Shown: in pieces, positions 40,801 through 47,859 of the stretch
Numbering within the stretch: the first letter of the stretch is position 1
How the letters are laid out: each line of letters starts with the position of its first letter
Source: Croceimicrobium sp965656185
GTDB taxonomy: Bacteria > Bacteroidota > Bacteroidia > Flavobacteriales > Schleiferiaceae
Assembly: GCA_965656185.1 (NCBI GenBank)
Contig: CBFHJH010000001.1
Coordinates: 372,001 to 436,000, forward strand
Direction: 5' to 3'
Length of the DNA stretch: 64,000 nucleotides
Translations under genes and position numbers: made by a program
Notes under the pieces: model-generated
Databases searched by the model: none
Seen by the model: only the letters and a program-made list of their open reading frames with translations
What the model was told of the DNA's origin: nothing

Positions 40801-40990
40801 ATCCTTTTATGCCGCTTGGTCTTACTTAAGCCGCTCCTGGTCTGGAGTTCCTAGTCAGGCGCAAATTTTAGCCGAAAGCTTTGCTGCGAAACAAGAGGAT
40901 TTCTTGAAAGAAGTAGAGAAATTCGATAGTGAGACTTGGACAAAATACGATGCTTTGATCCAACATTACGAACTTAAACTGAATCCTTAA
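37877..40990 (+). CDS. Secreted VPS10/sortilin-like BNR beta-propeller protein
   Basis: The 1037-residue protein has a signal peptide (MKKFYTLLLSLACSSIAFSQ). Its long body is built of BNR/Asp-box repeats of the type S-x-D-G-G-x-x-W, for example SGNGGTSW, SIDGGKSW, SYDGGDSW, SDNGGENW, SEDGGKHW, SRDRGRTW, STDKGKSW and SKDAGENW. They cover roughly residues 20-740 and predict two large propellers of the kind seen in VPS10/sortilin and xyloglucanase-like proteins. The C-terminal 300 residues are not propeller-like and carry a charged helical segment near the end. No glycosidase catalytic residues can be identified from sequence alone, and no T9SS sorting domain is obvious. It starts 3 bases after miaE. 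Confidence 0.85.
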   Translation: MKKFYTLLLSLACSSIAFSQDSIPAKDLRDLEFRNIGPAGMSGRITAIQVDPRDKNSIYAGSASGGLWHSGNGGTSWQCLFNNERVSSIGAIALDPNNPDIIWAGTGEGNPRNSNTGGAGIYLSRNGGKSWTLMGLEETRHIHRIIVHPYNPEVIYVASIGNPWADSEHRGVYRSIDGGKSWQKILYRNARTGAAEMVMDPHNPEKLIVNMWEHHRDPWFFKSGGAGSGLFISYDGGDSWQEKTKKHGLPKGELGRMGLAIAPSQPSRVYALVEKKGKNALYRSDNGGENWAMISQEDNIGNRPFYYSEIYVDPQNENRVYSIWSVVSRSEDGGKHWEVIAPYSYIHPDHHAFFIHPEDPNYIINGNDGGMNISRDRGRTWRFVNNLPLAQFYHINYDMALPYNVYGGMQDNGSWKGPAYVWKADGIRNDYWEELYFGDGFDVVPDPKDPDYAYAQSQEGYVGRVHTPSGYTEMIRPVHPEAEELRFNWNAPIAIDPFDQESLYFGAQYVFRSTDKGKSWKVISPDLTTNDSTKQNYGESGGLTYDVTGAENYTTLLCIEPSSVEEGLIWASSDDGKLHLSKDAGENWTDLSSKLKGMPEGSWIPQVVHSKFENGAAFVVANDYRRGNEKAMLFYTDNYGKSFKNIGANLPAYLISVAQDLKDPQLLFAGTQRGLYFSWDMGEHWQKWTKDLPTTLISDIKIHPREDDLILGTFGRSAFILDGLEVLRERIQEERGANEPKLALYFEQDPYRAAYKRADGSRFPADGTFKGENRSSGLLAYVYYNFEAQDSVKAKKMKFEIYAQNGEEALRTFYRDVPKEKGLHRYRIRLNHKGYGFPSKNGKLNDTNERAPLDLVTGDYILKLSLEDEKLSRAFSYHPDPRISVEKKAEVANFEFMQEFDASLAPLHKATDYLKRNKQTIELAMQVAKIYLDEDANKAFNDSLKEIEKEIKALEELVYGKEVDGYYDQPETLQSSFYAAWSYLSRSWSGVPSQAQILAESFAAKQEDFLKEVEKFDSETWTKYDALIQHYELKLNP

Positions 40991-40994
40991 CTTA

Positions 40995-42248
40995 ATGAAC
41001 AAATCTTACGACGCGATAATCATTGGTGCAGGTGTCTCTGGCCTTATTGCTGCGAAGGAATTAGAAGAATACCATTTAAATGTCTTAGTGGTGGAAGCTG
41101 ATTCGAAAGTCGGAGGCAGATTGAAAACCGATCATTTTGACGGTTACCAGCTGGACCATGGTTTTCAGGTGTTGCTAAGTGCTTACCCAATGGTTAAAAA
41201 GCATTTAAACCTCGAAGCTATGGGTTGTGAAGCATTTTCTGCCGGCGCCTATTGTTTCGATAAGAAAGGTGGATTCGAAGTTTTAGATGTAAATAGAAGC
41301 CCCAGTGCCTATCTAAGCATGTTATTCTCGCCAGTCGGCAGCTTTGCCGATAAACTTAAAATGGCGAAGTTGCGCAGTCAGGTCTTAGCAAAGAGTGAAG
41401 AAGAGATCTTTAATGATCCGGAGACGACTACTTTAGAATTCCTGCAGAAATTTGGCTTTTCAGATAGGATCATAAACCGCTTTTTCAGGCCATTTTTTGG
41501 TGGCATATTTCTCGAAACGGATCTTGCTACTTCTTCTAGACAGTTTCAATTCATTTTTAAAATGTTTGCTCTGGGTCAAGCGATGCTTCCAGAAAAGGGA
41601 ATTGAAGCGGTGGCCCATCAACTAAAGGATCAATTAAAGAAAACCGAGTTTCGATTTAACTCAAAAGTCAAGGCCTTAGAGGGTACAAAGCTGAAATTAG
41701 AGGACGGTTCCGAAATTGAAGGCCAGCAGGTCATTATTGCTGGAGACCCTTCTGCCCTTATGCCGCAGTATGAATCGGATGTTGAGTGGAACTTTACCCA
41801 TCAGCTCTATTTCAAGGGACCACGGTCTGGTAATTTGAGTAAGAAGCTAATTGCTCTTAGCACCGACGATGATAGCATCATCAATAATATTGCTTGTCTC
41901 TCAGCAGTTCAGAAAAACTATGCCCCAAAGGATAACGACCTTTTTTCGGTGAGCTTGAAAGGACAATTCAATGAGAGTGACGAAGAACTTGCTCATCGGG
42001 TGACGCGTGAATTGCAGCTCATTATTGGTTCAGACTTCCGAAAGTGGGAGCTCCTGCGTTCTTTCAGGGTTAAAAAAGCCTTGCCTAAACTTCAAAATTT
42101 GGCTTATGAACGTCCCTTCGAGGAAAGTAGATTAGCTGATGGTATTTACATTGCGGGCGATCATTTATTGAATCCGAGTCTTAACGCGGCAATGCTTAGC
42201 GGTGAATCTGCCGCAAAAGCACTGATTTTAAATCATCAAGAAGCATGA
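40995..42248 (+). CDS. FAD-dependent oxidoreductase (protoporphyrinogen oxidase/phytoene desaturase-like)
   Basis: The 417-residue protein opens with the dinucleotide-binding motif AIIIGAGVSGLIAAKELEEYHLNVLVVEADSKVGGRL. It then shows GYQLDHGFQVLL, typical of amine-oxidase-superfamily flavoproteins, and ends with the second FAD motif GIYIAGDHLLNPSLNAAMLSGESAA. The middle holds substrate-binding strands and helices without clear diagnostic residues. No signal peptide is present; the protein is probably cytoplasmic or membrane-associated. It lies 4 bases after the propeller gene and overlaps the next small gene by 4 bases. The substrate is uncertain: a carotenoid or other polyene-type oxidation is possible. 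Confidence 0.87.
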   Translation: MNKSYDAIIIGAGVSGLIAAKELEEYHLNVLVVEADSKVGGRLKTDHFDGYQLDHGFQVLLSAYPMVKKHLNLEAMGCEAFSAGAYCFDKKGGFEVLDVNRSPSAYLSMLFSPVGSFADKLKMAKLRSQVLAKSEEEIFNDPETTTLEFLQKFGFSDRIINRFFRPFFGGIFLETDLATSSRQFQFIFKMFALGQAMLPEKGIEAVAHQLKDQLKKTEFRFNSKVKALEGTKLKLEDGSEIEGQQVIIAGDPSALMPQYESDVEWNFTHQLYFKGPRSGNLSKKLIALSTDDDSIINNIACLSAVQKNYAPKDNDLFSVSLKGQFNESDEELAHRVTRELQLIIGSDFRKWELLRSFRVKKALPKLQNLAYERPFEESRLADGIYIAGDHLLNPSLNAAMLSGESAAKALILNHQEA

Positions 42249-42496
42249 GAATTGTAGGTCCCCTATCCCACCCTAAGTTTAAGGTCATGCTTTACGCACA
42301 AGAACAACATTGGTATGTAGAGATTGAAACGGGCCCCATGAAACAATGCTTTAAAGTACCTAAAGCTAGGGCCGCCAATCAAGCTGAAGTGCAAAAGTGG
42401 TTAGACTCAGAATTTAGTGAGGAAGCGTATCGGATCTTTGAGCTGATGTATAAAAATTATAAAGCTTCCGCTGATCGGAATCTAGATAAAGCATAA
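42245..42496 (+). CDS. Small conserved-looking protein of unknown function
   Basis: The 83-residue protein overlaps the FAD oxidoreductase stop by 4 bases (ATGA), indicating coupled translation. It contains KVMLYAQEQHWYVEIETGPMKQCFKV and the helix AEVQKWLDSEFSEEAYRIFELMYKN. No signal peptide, membrane segment or recognised domain is visible. A terminator directly after it closes the 37286-42496 unit. Function unknown. Confidence 0.65.
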   Translation: MRIVGPLSHPKFKVMLYAQEQHWYVEIETGPMKQCFKVPKARAANQAEVQKWLDSEFSEEAYRIFELMYKNYKASADRNLDKA

Positions 42497-42497
42497 A

Positions 42498-42519
42498 AAA
42501 AGGGGCAAAAGCCCCTTTT
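42498..42519. terminator. Bidirectional terminator between the small protein gene and the thioredoxin-like gene
   Basis: AAAAGGGGC and GCCCCTTTT form a perfect 9-bp stem around AAAA, with A and T runs on both sides, so transcripts converging from 42245-42496 and from 42521-43111 can both end here. Confidence 0.9.
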
Positions 42520-42520
42520 C

Positions 42521-43111
42521 TTATTTCGAGAGTAAGTCTACTAATTCCTCACTCATGGTTTTTCCCCGATCGCGGGCGTACCATTTTTGTAGGTCTATAG
42601 TAATATCGGCCTTTGCTCGGCCAGCAGCCTTTCCTTCGATCATAATATCTTGAGCGACTTTAGGACGCGGACCCCAGGTTCCCATCACGTTTCCGGTAGA
42701 AAGTTGATAGCGCACCAATTTTGGAATAGATCTTCCGCCATTGGTAAGATATTGATCCATAAGGTCTAAGTTCTCGTCTCTTAAGAGCAACTTTAGATTG
42801 ATCTTGTCGCTATAATCAGCCACTTTAGCCAAAATGGGTAAGGCATGTGCTGCATCGCCACACCAGCCCTCGGTAAGAACTACCCAGTCTTCGGCTTCCT
42901 CTAAATTATCTAATGCCAATTTCAATTCATCACTTAGTTCATAGCGCTTATCCCATTTATCCATGCGGCTATTATTGAGATCCGTATAGTTTAGGAAATT
43001 CTCATCGGTAGAACCACCAGTAGCCATTCCTTCTTTACGTAAGGCGTGGATTAAGTCGCGGTATCCTTTATAGTCGTATACTTTACTAGCTGTTTCTATA
43101 GCTGTCATCAT
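42521..43111 (-). CDS. Thioredoxin-fold protein with a CGDA site
   Basis: The 196-residue protein has the thioredoxin-like fold segment VVLTEGWCGDAAHALPILAKVA, with a single cysteine at residue 84 and CGDA in place of CxxC, then INLKLLLRDENLDLMDQYL and the cis-proline region RSIPKLVRYQL. Similar proteins with W-C-G-D-A are known in Bacteroidota, but the redox role is unclear because the second cysteine is missing. The start ATG 43111 is chosen because the longer reading passes through the terminator of the next gene. It has no signal peptide, so it is cytoplasmic. Confidence 0.8.
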   Translation of the reverse strand: MMTAIETASKVYDYKGYRDLIHALRKEGMATGGSTDENFLNYTDLNNSRMDKWDKRYELSDELKLALDNLEEAEDWVVLTEGWCGDAAHALPILAKVADYSDKINLKLLLRDENLDLMDQYLTNGGRSIPKLVRYQLSTGNVMGTWGPRPKVAQDIMIEGKAAGRAKADITIDLQKWYARDRGKTMSEELVDLLSK

Positions 43112-43141
43112 GCTTAAATTTTGGTTTGCAAGGTATAGACG

Positions 43142-43181
43142 AAAAAAGCCACTAAATATGACAAATGACACTTAGTGGCTT
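43142..43181 (-). terminator. Terminator of the 3-hydroxybutyryl-CoA dehydrogenase gene
   Basis: AAGCCACTAA (43146-43155) pairs perfectly over 10 bases with TTAGTGGCTT (43172-43181) around a 16-base loop, followed on the minus strand by a U tract. The thioredoxin-like gene starts beyond it, at 43111. Confidence 0.85.
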
Positions 43182-43206
43182 ATACTTTTATAAGAGAAAT
43201 CTATTC

Positions 43207-44094
43207 TTAGCGGAACTGCTGAGATAGGGTTTCACTTTTTGGACCTTCACTGTAATCGTAAAAGCCTTCACCCGATTTGGCACCCAATTTACCAGCACGT
43301 ACCATATTAACTAATAATGGACAGGGTGCATATTTAGGATTGCCAAAACCCTCGTAGAGGACGTTTAAGATCGACAGACATACATCCAGACCAATAAAAT
43401 CGGCCAGTTTTAAAGGACCCATTGGATGTGCCATTCCTAATTTCATAATGGTATCGATCTCTTTTACGCCAGCTACACCTTCGTGTAAGGTTATAATGGC
43501 TTCGTTGATCATGGGCATTAGAATCCGATTGGACACGAAGCCTGGATAGTCATTACACTCGGTTGGTACTTTACCAAGCTTTTCGCTTAAAGCCATGATA
43601 GTGCGAGTGGTTTCATCAGAAGTTGCATAACCTCTAATTACCTCTACAAGCTTCATTACCGGTACCGGATTCATAAAATGCATGCCTATCACCTTATCAG
43701 GACGACCGGTTACGGCAGCGATTTGCGTAAGACTAATGGATGAAGTGTTCGACGCCAAGATCGCATCCGCCTTAGCGTATTTATCCATATCCCCGAAAAT
43801 CTTCAATTTAAGGTCTACATTTTCGGTCGCAGCTTCCACCACAAGATCAGCGTCGCCAATAGCCGCAGCCATTTCTGTATGCATGCTAAGGTTAGCTAAG
43901 GTTTGTGATTTTTTAGCTTCATCGATCGCTCCCTTTTTCACCTGGCGATCTAGATTCTTTTCAATGGTCTTGAGTCCGCGCTCCAAGGCGGCATCAGACA
44001 CATCTACCAAATTTACCGAGAAGTCGTTTTGGGCAAAAACATGGGCAATGCCATTACCCATTGTTCCGGCACCGATTACGGCTACTTTTTGCAT
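43207..44094 (-). CDS. 3-hydroxybutyryl-CoA dehydrogenase
   Basis: The enzyme oxidises (S)-3-hydroxybutyryl-CoA or related acyl-CoA with NAD(P) in the cytoplasm, in beta-oxidation or butyrate pathways. The 295-residue protein has the Rossmann motif VAVIGAGTMGNGIAHVFAQNDF, the ASNTSSISLTQIA segment and the active-site block GMHFMNPVPVMKLVEVI (histidine and asparagine). GFVSNRILMPMINEAI and MKLGMAHPMGPLKLADFIG follow, all standard for the Hbd/PaaH family. Its transcript ends at the hairpin 43142-43181. The TlpA-like gene precedes it on the same strand with a 24-base gap; the pairing is probably only operon packaging. Confidence 0.95.
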   Translation of the reverse strand: MQKVAVIGAGTMGNGIAHVFAQNDFSVNLVDVSDAALERGLKTIEKNLDRQVKKGAIDEAKKSQTLANLSMHTEMAAAIGDADLVVEAATENVDLKLKIFGDMDKYAKADAILASNTSSISLTQIAAVTGRPDKVIGMHFMNPVPVMKLVEVIRGYATSDETTRTIMALSEKLGKVPTECNDYPGFVSNRILMPMINEAIITLHEGVAGVKEIDTIMKLGMAHPMGPLKLADFIGLDVCLSILNVLYEGFGNPKYAPCPLLVNMVRAGKLGAKSGEGFYDYSEGPKSETLSQQFR

Positions 44095-44118
44095 AGTATC
44101 GTTTTTGAGAGTTGAGGA

Positions 44119-45339
44119 TTATTGGTTTATTAATTTTTGCAAAAATGCATCATTTTCGCTCACATAGTCTTCCCATACCGGAGTTCCGGGTCCGGCAAAT
44201 CCGGTGTGTATCTTACGCACCTGATGCTCACGGTCTAAATAAATTGCGGTAGGATAACTCATCACGTGATTTAACATGGGTAATTTCTCCGCCGCTTTAT
44301 CCGAACGGGTGGCGCCAGCTAAGAGTACTGGATAGGGCATTTGTAGATCGCCTTGCATTTTGGCCAAGCGCTTCTGGGCAGTTTTATAGTCTCGCGCTCT
44401 TTCGAAGCTCAAACAAACGATCTCCAAACCATCATTTTGATATTTGCGGTATACTTCACTAAGATATTTGCTCTCATCGTAGCAGTTTGGACACCAAGAG
44501 CCACTAATTTGTAGAATAAGGGCCTTATCCTTGAACCGCTCATCCGAGAGTCGAATGGTATCTCCTTCCAAGTTTGGAAAGGCAAAGTCTATCGAAGAAT
44601 ATCCTTCCTTAAGGTAAGTGAGCGTATCAGGATCGGGCAATTCAAAGCTTTCGTCCTTATACATGATAAAAGGTGCCATGTAGGATCGCCCGGAGTAAAA
44701 ACGCCCTTGGATCGTATCGTACAAGGTGGCTTCAAAGCTGTATACATGCGCTCCATCGAAGGCAGAAAGGTATAACTGACCTGCAGCAGCAGATCCTTGT
44801 AAATAACGAAAATCGCCGGTAGAGGTCATTATAGTGCCATGGGCTTCACCGTTTACCACTTCAAAATAAGCTTTACCGCTACTTACCTTTTCGGTAGATG
44901 GGTTGAAATCTATGCGCCAATAACCATTTAAAGGATCAAGATTCTGCGTGTTTGGATAGCGTTCTGTTTTACCATACTTAGCTTCAAAAGGAAGGTAATA
45001 GTCCTCAGCATCTGGATTTACATATTTACCGTACATGCGCTCACCTTCTACTTTCACCAAGAAATGATTGGCGAAAACTGGCATTTCGATCTTAAAACTA
45101 TCCTCCCCCAAGGCGAGCATCTGTGCCTCGAGAATTTCATCCGCATTGCGTATCCTAAAAATGAAACTGGAATCACTCTTACGTACAACTTCAGCGTTAA
45201 AGTTCAGCACGGTACTGTCATTTTGCATGATAGTAGCCAACCAAGGGCCCTCCATTTTATTTTGGGCAGATTTCTGTTCAACTGGCTGACAAGCCACGAA
45301 AAGTCCTAACAAAAAGCCGACAACTAGTATTTTCCTCAT
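44119..45339 (-). CDS. TlpA-like thiol-disulfide oxidoreductase lipoprotein
   Basis: The 406-residue product has a lipobox (GLFVAC, cysteine 17), a beta-rich region with DUF4369-like properties (about residues 30-250), and a C-terminal thioredoxin domain with SWCPNCYDES (active-site cysteines about residues 283 and 286, CPNC) and a cis-proline SYPTAIYLD. TlpA-type proteins reduce or isomerise disulfides in the envelope and assist cytochrome maturation. The start ATG 45339 is 2 bases after the stop of the phosphohexomutase gene; an earlier TTG is less likely. It is probably co-transcribed with that gene and with the dehydrogenase that follows. Confidence 0.88.
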   Translation of the reverse strand: MRKILVVGFLLGLFVACQPVEQKSAQNKMEGPWLATIMQNDSTVLNFNAEVVRKSDSSFIFRIRNADEILEAQMLALGEDSFKIEMPVFANHFLVKVEGERMYGKYVNPDAEDYYLPFEAKYGKTERYPNTQNLDPLNGYWRIDFNPSTEKVSSGKAYFEVVNGEAHGTIMTSTGDFRYLQGSAAAGQLYLSAFDGAHVYSFEATLYDTIQGRFYSGRSYMAPFIMYKDESFELPDPDTLTYLKEGYSSIDFAFPNLEGDTIRLSDERFKDKALILQISGSWCPNCYDESKYLSEVYRKYQNDGLEIVCLSFERARDYKTAQKRLAKMQGDLQMPYPVLLAGATRSDKAAEKLPMLNHVMSYPTAIYLDREHQVRKIHTGFAGPGTPVWEDYVSENDAFLQKLINQ

Positions 45340-45341
45340 TT

Positions 45342-47051
45342 TCAAAGTCCTAAATCTTTAGTAATAGCGTTAATTCGCGCTTCTAGTTCCGATTTTTTAG
45401 CTTTAAAATTATCCGGAGACTCTAACTGATCATTAACGCTAACGTAGAACTTGATCTTAGGTTCAGTACCACTTGGACGAGCGGTAATCTTGGTTCCGGC
45501 AGACGTTATGAATTGGACTACATTGCTTTTGGGAAGCTCTATCTTAGTAATACTTCCATCTTTGAGTAGTTTACGTTCTGAGCTCTCATAATCGAGCACT
45601 TCTACTACCTCTTCACCAGCAATTGTACTAGGGGTTTTGGTACGGAAATCTTGCATCATCTGGGCAATTTCCTCTTGCCCCTTCATCCCTTCTCTTTTGA
45701 GAGAGACTAGGGTTTCTAAATAAAAGCCGAATTTATGATATGCCTCGATAAGCATCTCATAAAAACTACTCCCCTTTGATTTGGCATAGGCCGCTGCTTC
45801 TGCTAGCATCACAGCCGAGGCAACCGCATCTTTATCGCGCACAAAATCCCCGATCATATAACCATAGCTCTCCTCACCTCCGCCAATAAAATTCATCTCA
45901 CCTTCCCGATCACGAATAATATCAGCGATCCATTTAAAGCCTGTAAGGCATTCGGGACATGGAACTTGGTATGACTCGGCGATCTTAGCGATCAAATCGG
46001 TGGTAACGATGGTTTTAGCCACATAATCTTTACCGGTGAATTTCCCTTGTTCCTTCCACTGCTCCAGTAAATAATAAATTAAGACGGAAGCCGCTTGATT
46101 GCCATTGAGCAATTCAAGTTCTTCATCTAAATTGCGCACTGCTATGCCCACTCGATCGGCATCTGGATCAGTGCCAATAACCATATCGGCGCCTATCGCC
46201 TTGGCTTGATCTAGCGCCATGCTTAATGCAGCAGCCTCTTCTGGATTCGGCGACTGAACCGTAGGGAAGTTTCCGTCAGGTTTAGCTTGTTCTTCTACAA
46301 TAGACACCTTCTTGAACCCCGCCTGTTCTAAGGCCGGGGGAACCAAGGTTATACTCGTGCCATGAATGCTAGTGAAAACGATCGAGAGCTGCTCTTTGCC
46401 CACTTTGGTTAGACTTTGCTTATTTACTTCTGCTAGATAAGCTGAATCTACCTCGGCCCCGATCATTTCGATCAATTCTTCCTTGTAATCGTAGCGCACT
46501 TCCTCAGGTTTAACCGCCCGTACTTCTTTAATTACCGCTTTATCATGTGGCGGAACCAACTGACCACCATCGCTCCAATAGACCTTATAGCCATTATATG
46601 CCGGAGGATTGTGAGAAGCCGTTAAAACGATTCCACTTTGACAGTTTAGGTGACGAATCGCGAAGCTTAAGGCAGGTGTTGGACGAAGGTCTTCATAAAG
46701 GTACACCTTGATGCCATTTGCCGAAAGCACTTCAGCTACCTGACGAGCAAAAGGTTTTGAATTATTGCGACTATCGTGGGCAATAGCCACTTTAATTTCC
46801 TCATTAGGAAACTGCTGAATTAAATAATTGGATAAGCCTTGAGTAGCTGCTCCCAAGGTGTATTTATTGATTCGATTGGTACCAACGCCCATAATGCCTC
46901 TTAATCCGCCTGTACCAAAATCAAGGTCTTGATAAAAAGCATCCATTAAAGCATCGCCCCCTTGGTATATAAGACTTTGCGTTGCGGCTTGAGTCTCTGG
47001 ATCATAAGGAGAGTTGAGCCAAGCTTGGGCTCTTTCTAAAGCTGATTTCAT
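45342..47051 (-). CDS. Phosphohexomutase (phosphoglucomutase/phosphomannomutase family)
   Basis: The 569-residue cytoplasmic enzyme interconverts hexose 1- and 6-phosphates. It contains the substrate-binding start FGTGGLRGIMGVGTNRIN, the phosphoserine loop GIVLTASHNPPAYNGYK, the magnesium loop IGTDPDADRVGIAV, GGEESYGY and the sugar-phosphate loop TARPSGTEPKIKFY. The length fits the large alpha-phosphohexomutase group that includes PgcA-like phosphoglucomutases. The specific sugar cannot be fixed. It starts 18 bases after the GIN-domain gene ends, and its stop is 2 bases from the TlpA-like start, so an operon of four is plausible. Confidence 0.95.
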   Translation of the reverse strand: MKSALERAQAWLNSPYDPETQAATQSLIYQGGDALMDAFYQDLDFGTGGLRGIMGVGTNRINKYTLGAATQGLSNYLIQQFPNEEIKVAIAHDSRNNSKPFARQVAEVLSANGIKVYLYEDLRPTPALSFAIRHLNCQSGIVLTASHNPPAYNGYKVYWSDGGQLVPPHDKAVIKEVRAVKPEEVRYDYKEELIEMIGAEVDSAYLAEVNKQSLTKVGKEQLSIVFTSIHGTSITLVPPALEQAGFKKVSIVEEQAKPDGNFPTVQSPNPEEAAALSMALDQAKAIGADMVIGTDPDADRVGIAVRNLDEELELLNGNQAASVLIYYLLEQWKEQGKFTGKDYVAKTIVTTDLIAKIAESYQVPCPECLTGFKWIADIIRDREGEMNFIGGGEESYGYMIGDFVRDKDAVASAVMLAEAAAYAKSKGSSFYEMLIEAYHKFGFYLETLVSLKREGMKGQEEIAQMMQDFRTKTPSTIAGEEVVEVLDYESSERKLLKDGSITKIELPKSNVVQFITSAGTKITARPSGTEPKIKFYVSVNDQLESPDNFKAKKSELEARINAITKDLGL

Positions 47052-47069
47052 CTTGTAATAGCTTGCGGT

Positions 47070-47771
47070 TTATTCTTTCTTTAAACTTGCGGCACCACTA
47101 AGATCGGTGCGACTTAAATTTGGGTTACCCCGATAACGAATGTCGGCGGCTCCAGAAGCATCGATCTGAAGGTCATCCTCTACATTCAATTGTAGTTCGG
47201 CGGCGCCACTAGTATGTACTCGGGCCTTGTCAACTTCCAGGTCGAACAGCTTTAATTCTGAGGCACCACTTGTCTCTAAGCTTAGGTAATTGGCCTCCCC
47301 TTTCAGTTCTACCTCGGCGGCGCCACTTAATTCAATTTCTAACTCATCTACCTCAAGCTCCATATCTACTTCGGCTGCTCCACTGCTTTCTAGGCGGAAG
47401 AAATCCCCTTCTATTTCATTGGAGGATTTAAGCGAAACGGCCCCCGAAAGATTTACTCTTTCTAGCTTAGGACTAATAATGTACAGGTCTAATTCTTCCG
47501 CTCTTCCGATTGATTTTGACGTGCTAATGTATAAGGTATTACCCTCGGTGTGCGCATCGATCAGTTCGTGCAGATTTTCATCAGCCACAATTTTCAAGCT
47601 ATTGCCATCCCCTTGTTTAAGGTGAACTTCAAACATCCCACTAATGGAAATATTCTCAAATGCTTGAACATCGCGATTGGCTTCTTTGACTACCCCATTT
47701 CCTTGTACACCTACCATGCAAGAACTAAGGCTAAGAAGGCTTAAAAATGTAATGATTAAGGTATGGCGCAT
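47070..47771 (-). CDS. DUF2807 (head GIN domain) lipoprotein with repeated SGA motif
   Basis: The 233-residue protein has a lipobox (LSLSSC, cysteine 18), then a GIN domain beginning GNGVVKEANRDVQAFENISISG. It carries at least seven copies of a short motif SGA-A/S-(E/D/S) (LSGAVS, SSGAAE, LSGAAE, TSGASE, TSGAAE, ASGAAD, LSGAAS) at residues 109, 130, 149, 168, 188, 206 and 225. The spacing is 18-21 residues, as in a beta-helix. Head-GIN/DUF2807 proteins are widespread envelope proteins of unknown role. It lies at the start of the phosphohexomutase unit. The start ATG 47771 is 89 bases from the htpG stop. Confidence 0.85.
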   Translation of the reverse strand: MRHTLIITFLSLLSLSSCMVGVQGNGVVKEANRDVQAFENISISGMFEVHLKQGDGNSLKIVADENLHELIDAHTEGNTLYISTSKSIGRAEELDLYIISPKLERVNLSGAVSLKSSNEIEGDFFRLESSGAAEVDMELEVDELEIELSGAAEVELKGEANYLSLETSGASELKLFDLEVDKARVHTSGAAELQLNVEDDLQIDASGAADIRYRGNPNLSRTDLSGAASLKKE

Positions 47772-47831
47772 GATTTTAAATTTGCCTTAAAATTAAAGCT
47801 TCTAGCGGAGATATAAGGCCTCCTAGAAATG

Positions 47832-47856
47832 AAAAAGCCTCCCGAAGGAGGCCTTT
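47832..47856 (-). terminator. UUCG-type terminator of htpG
   Basis: On the minus strand the stem GCCTCC/GGAGGC encloses TTCG (47837-47852 on the plus strand) and runs into a U tract. It lies directly after the htpG stop at 47860. Confidence 0.88.
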
Positions 47857-47859
47857 CAA

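Noticed and set aside
43112..43171. Longer N-terminus of the CGDA thioredoxin-like protein
   Set aside because: It would be encoded by the terminator hairpin of the upstream dehydrogenase gene.
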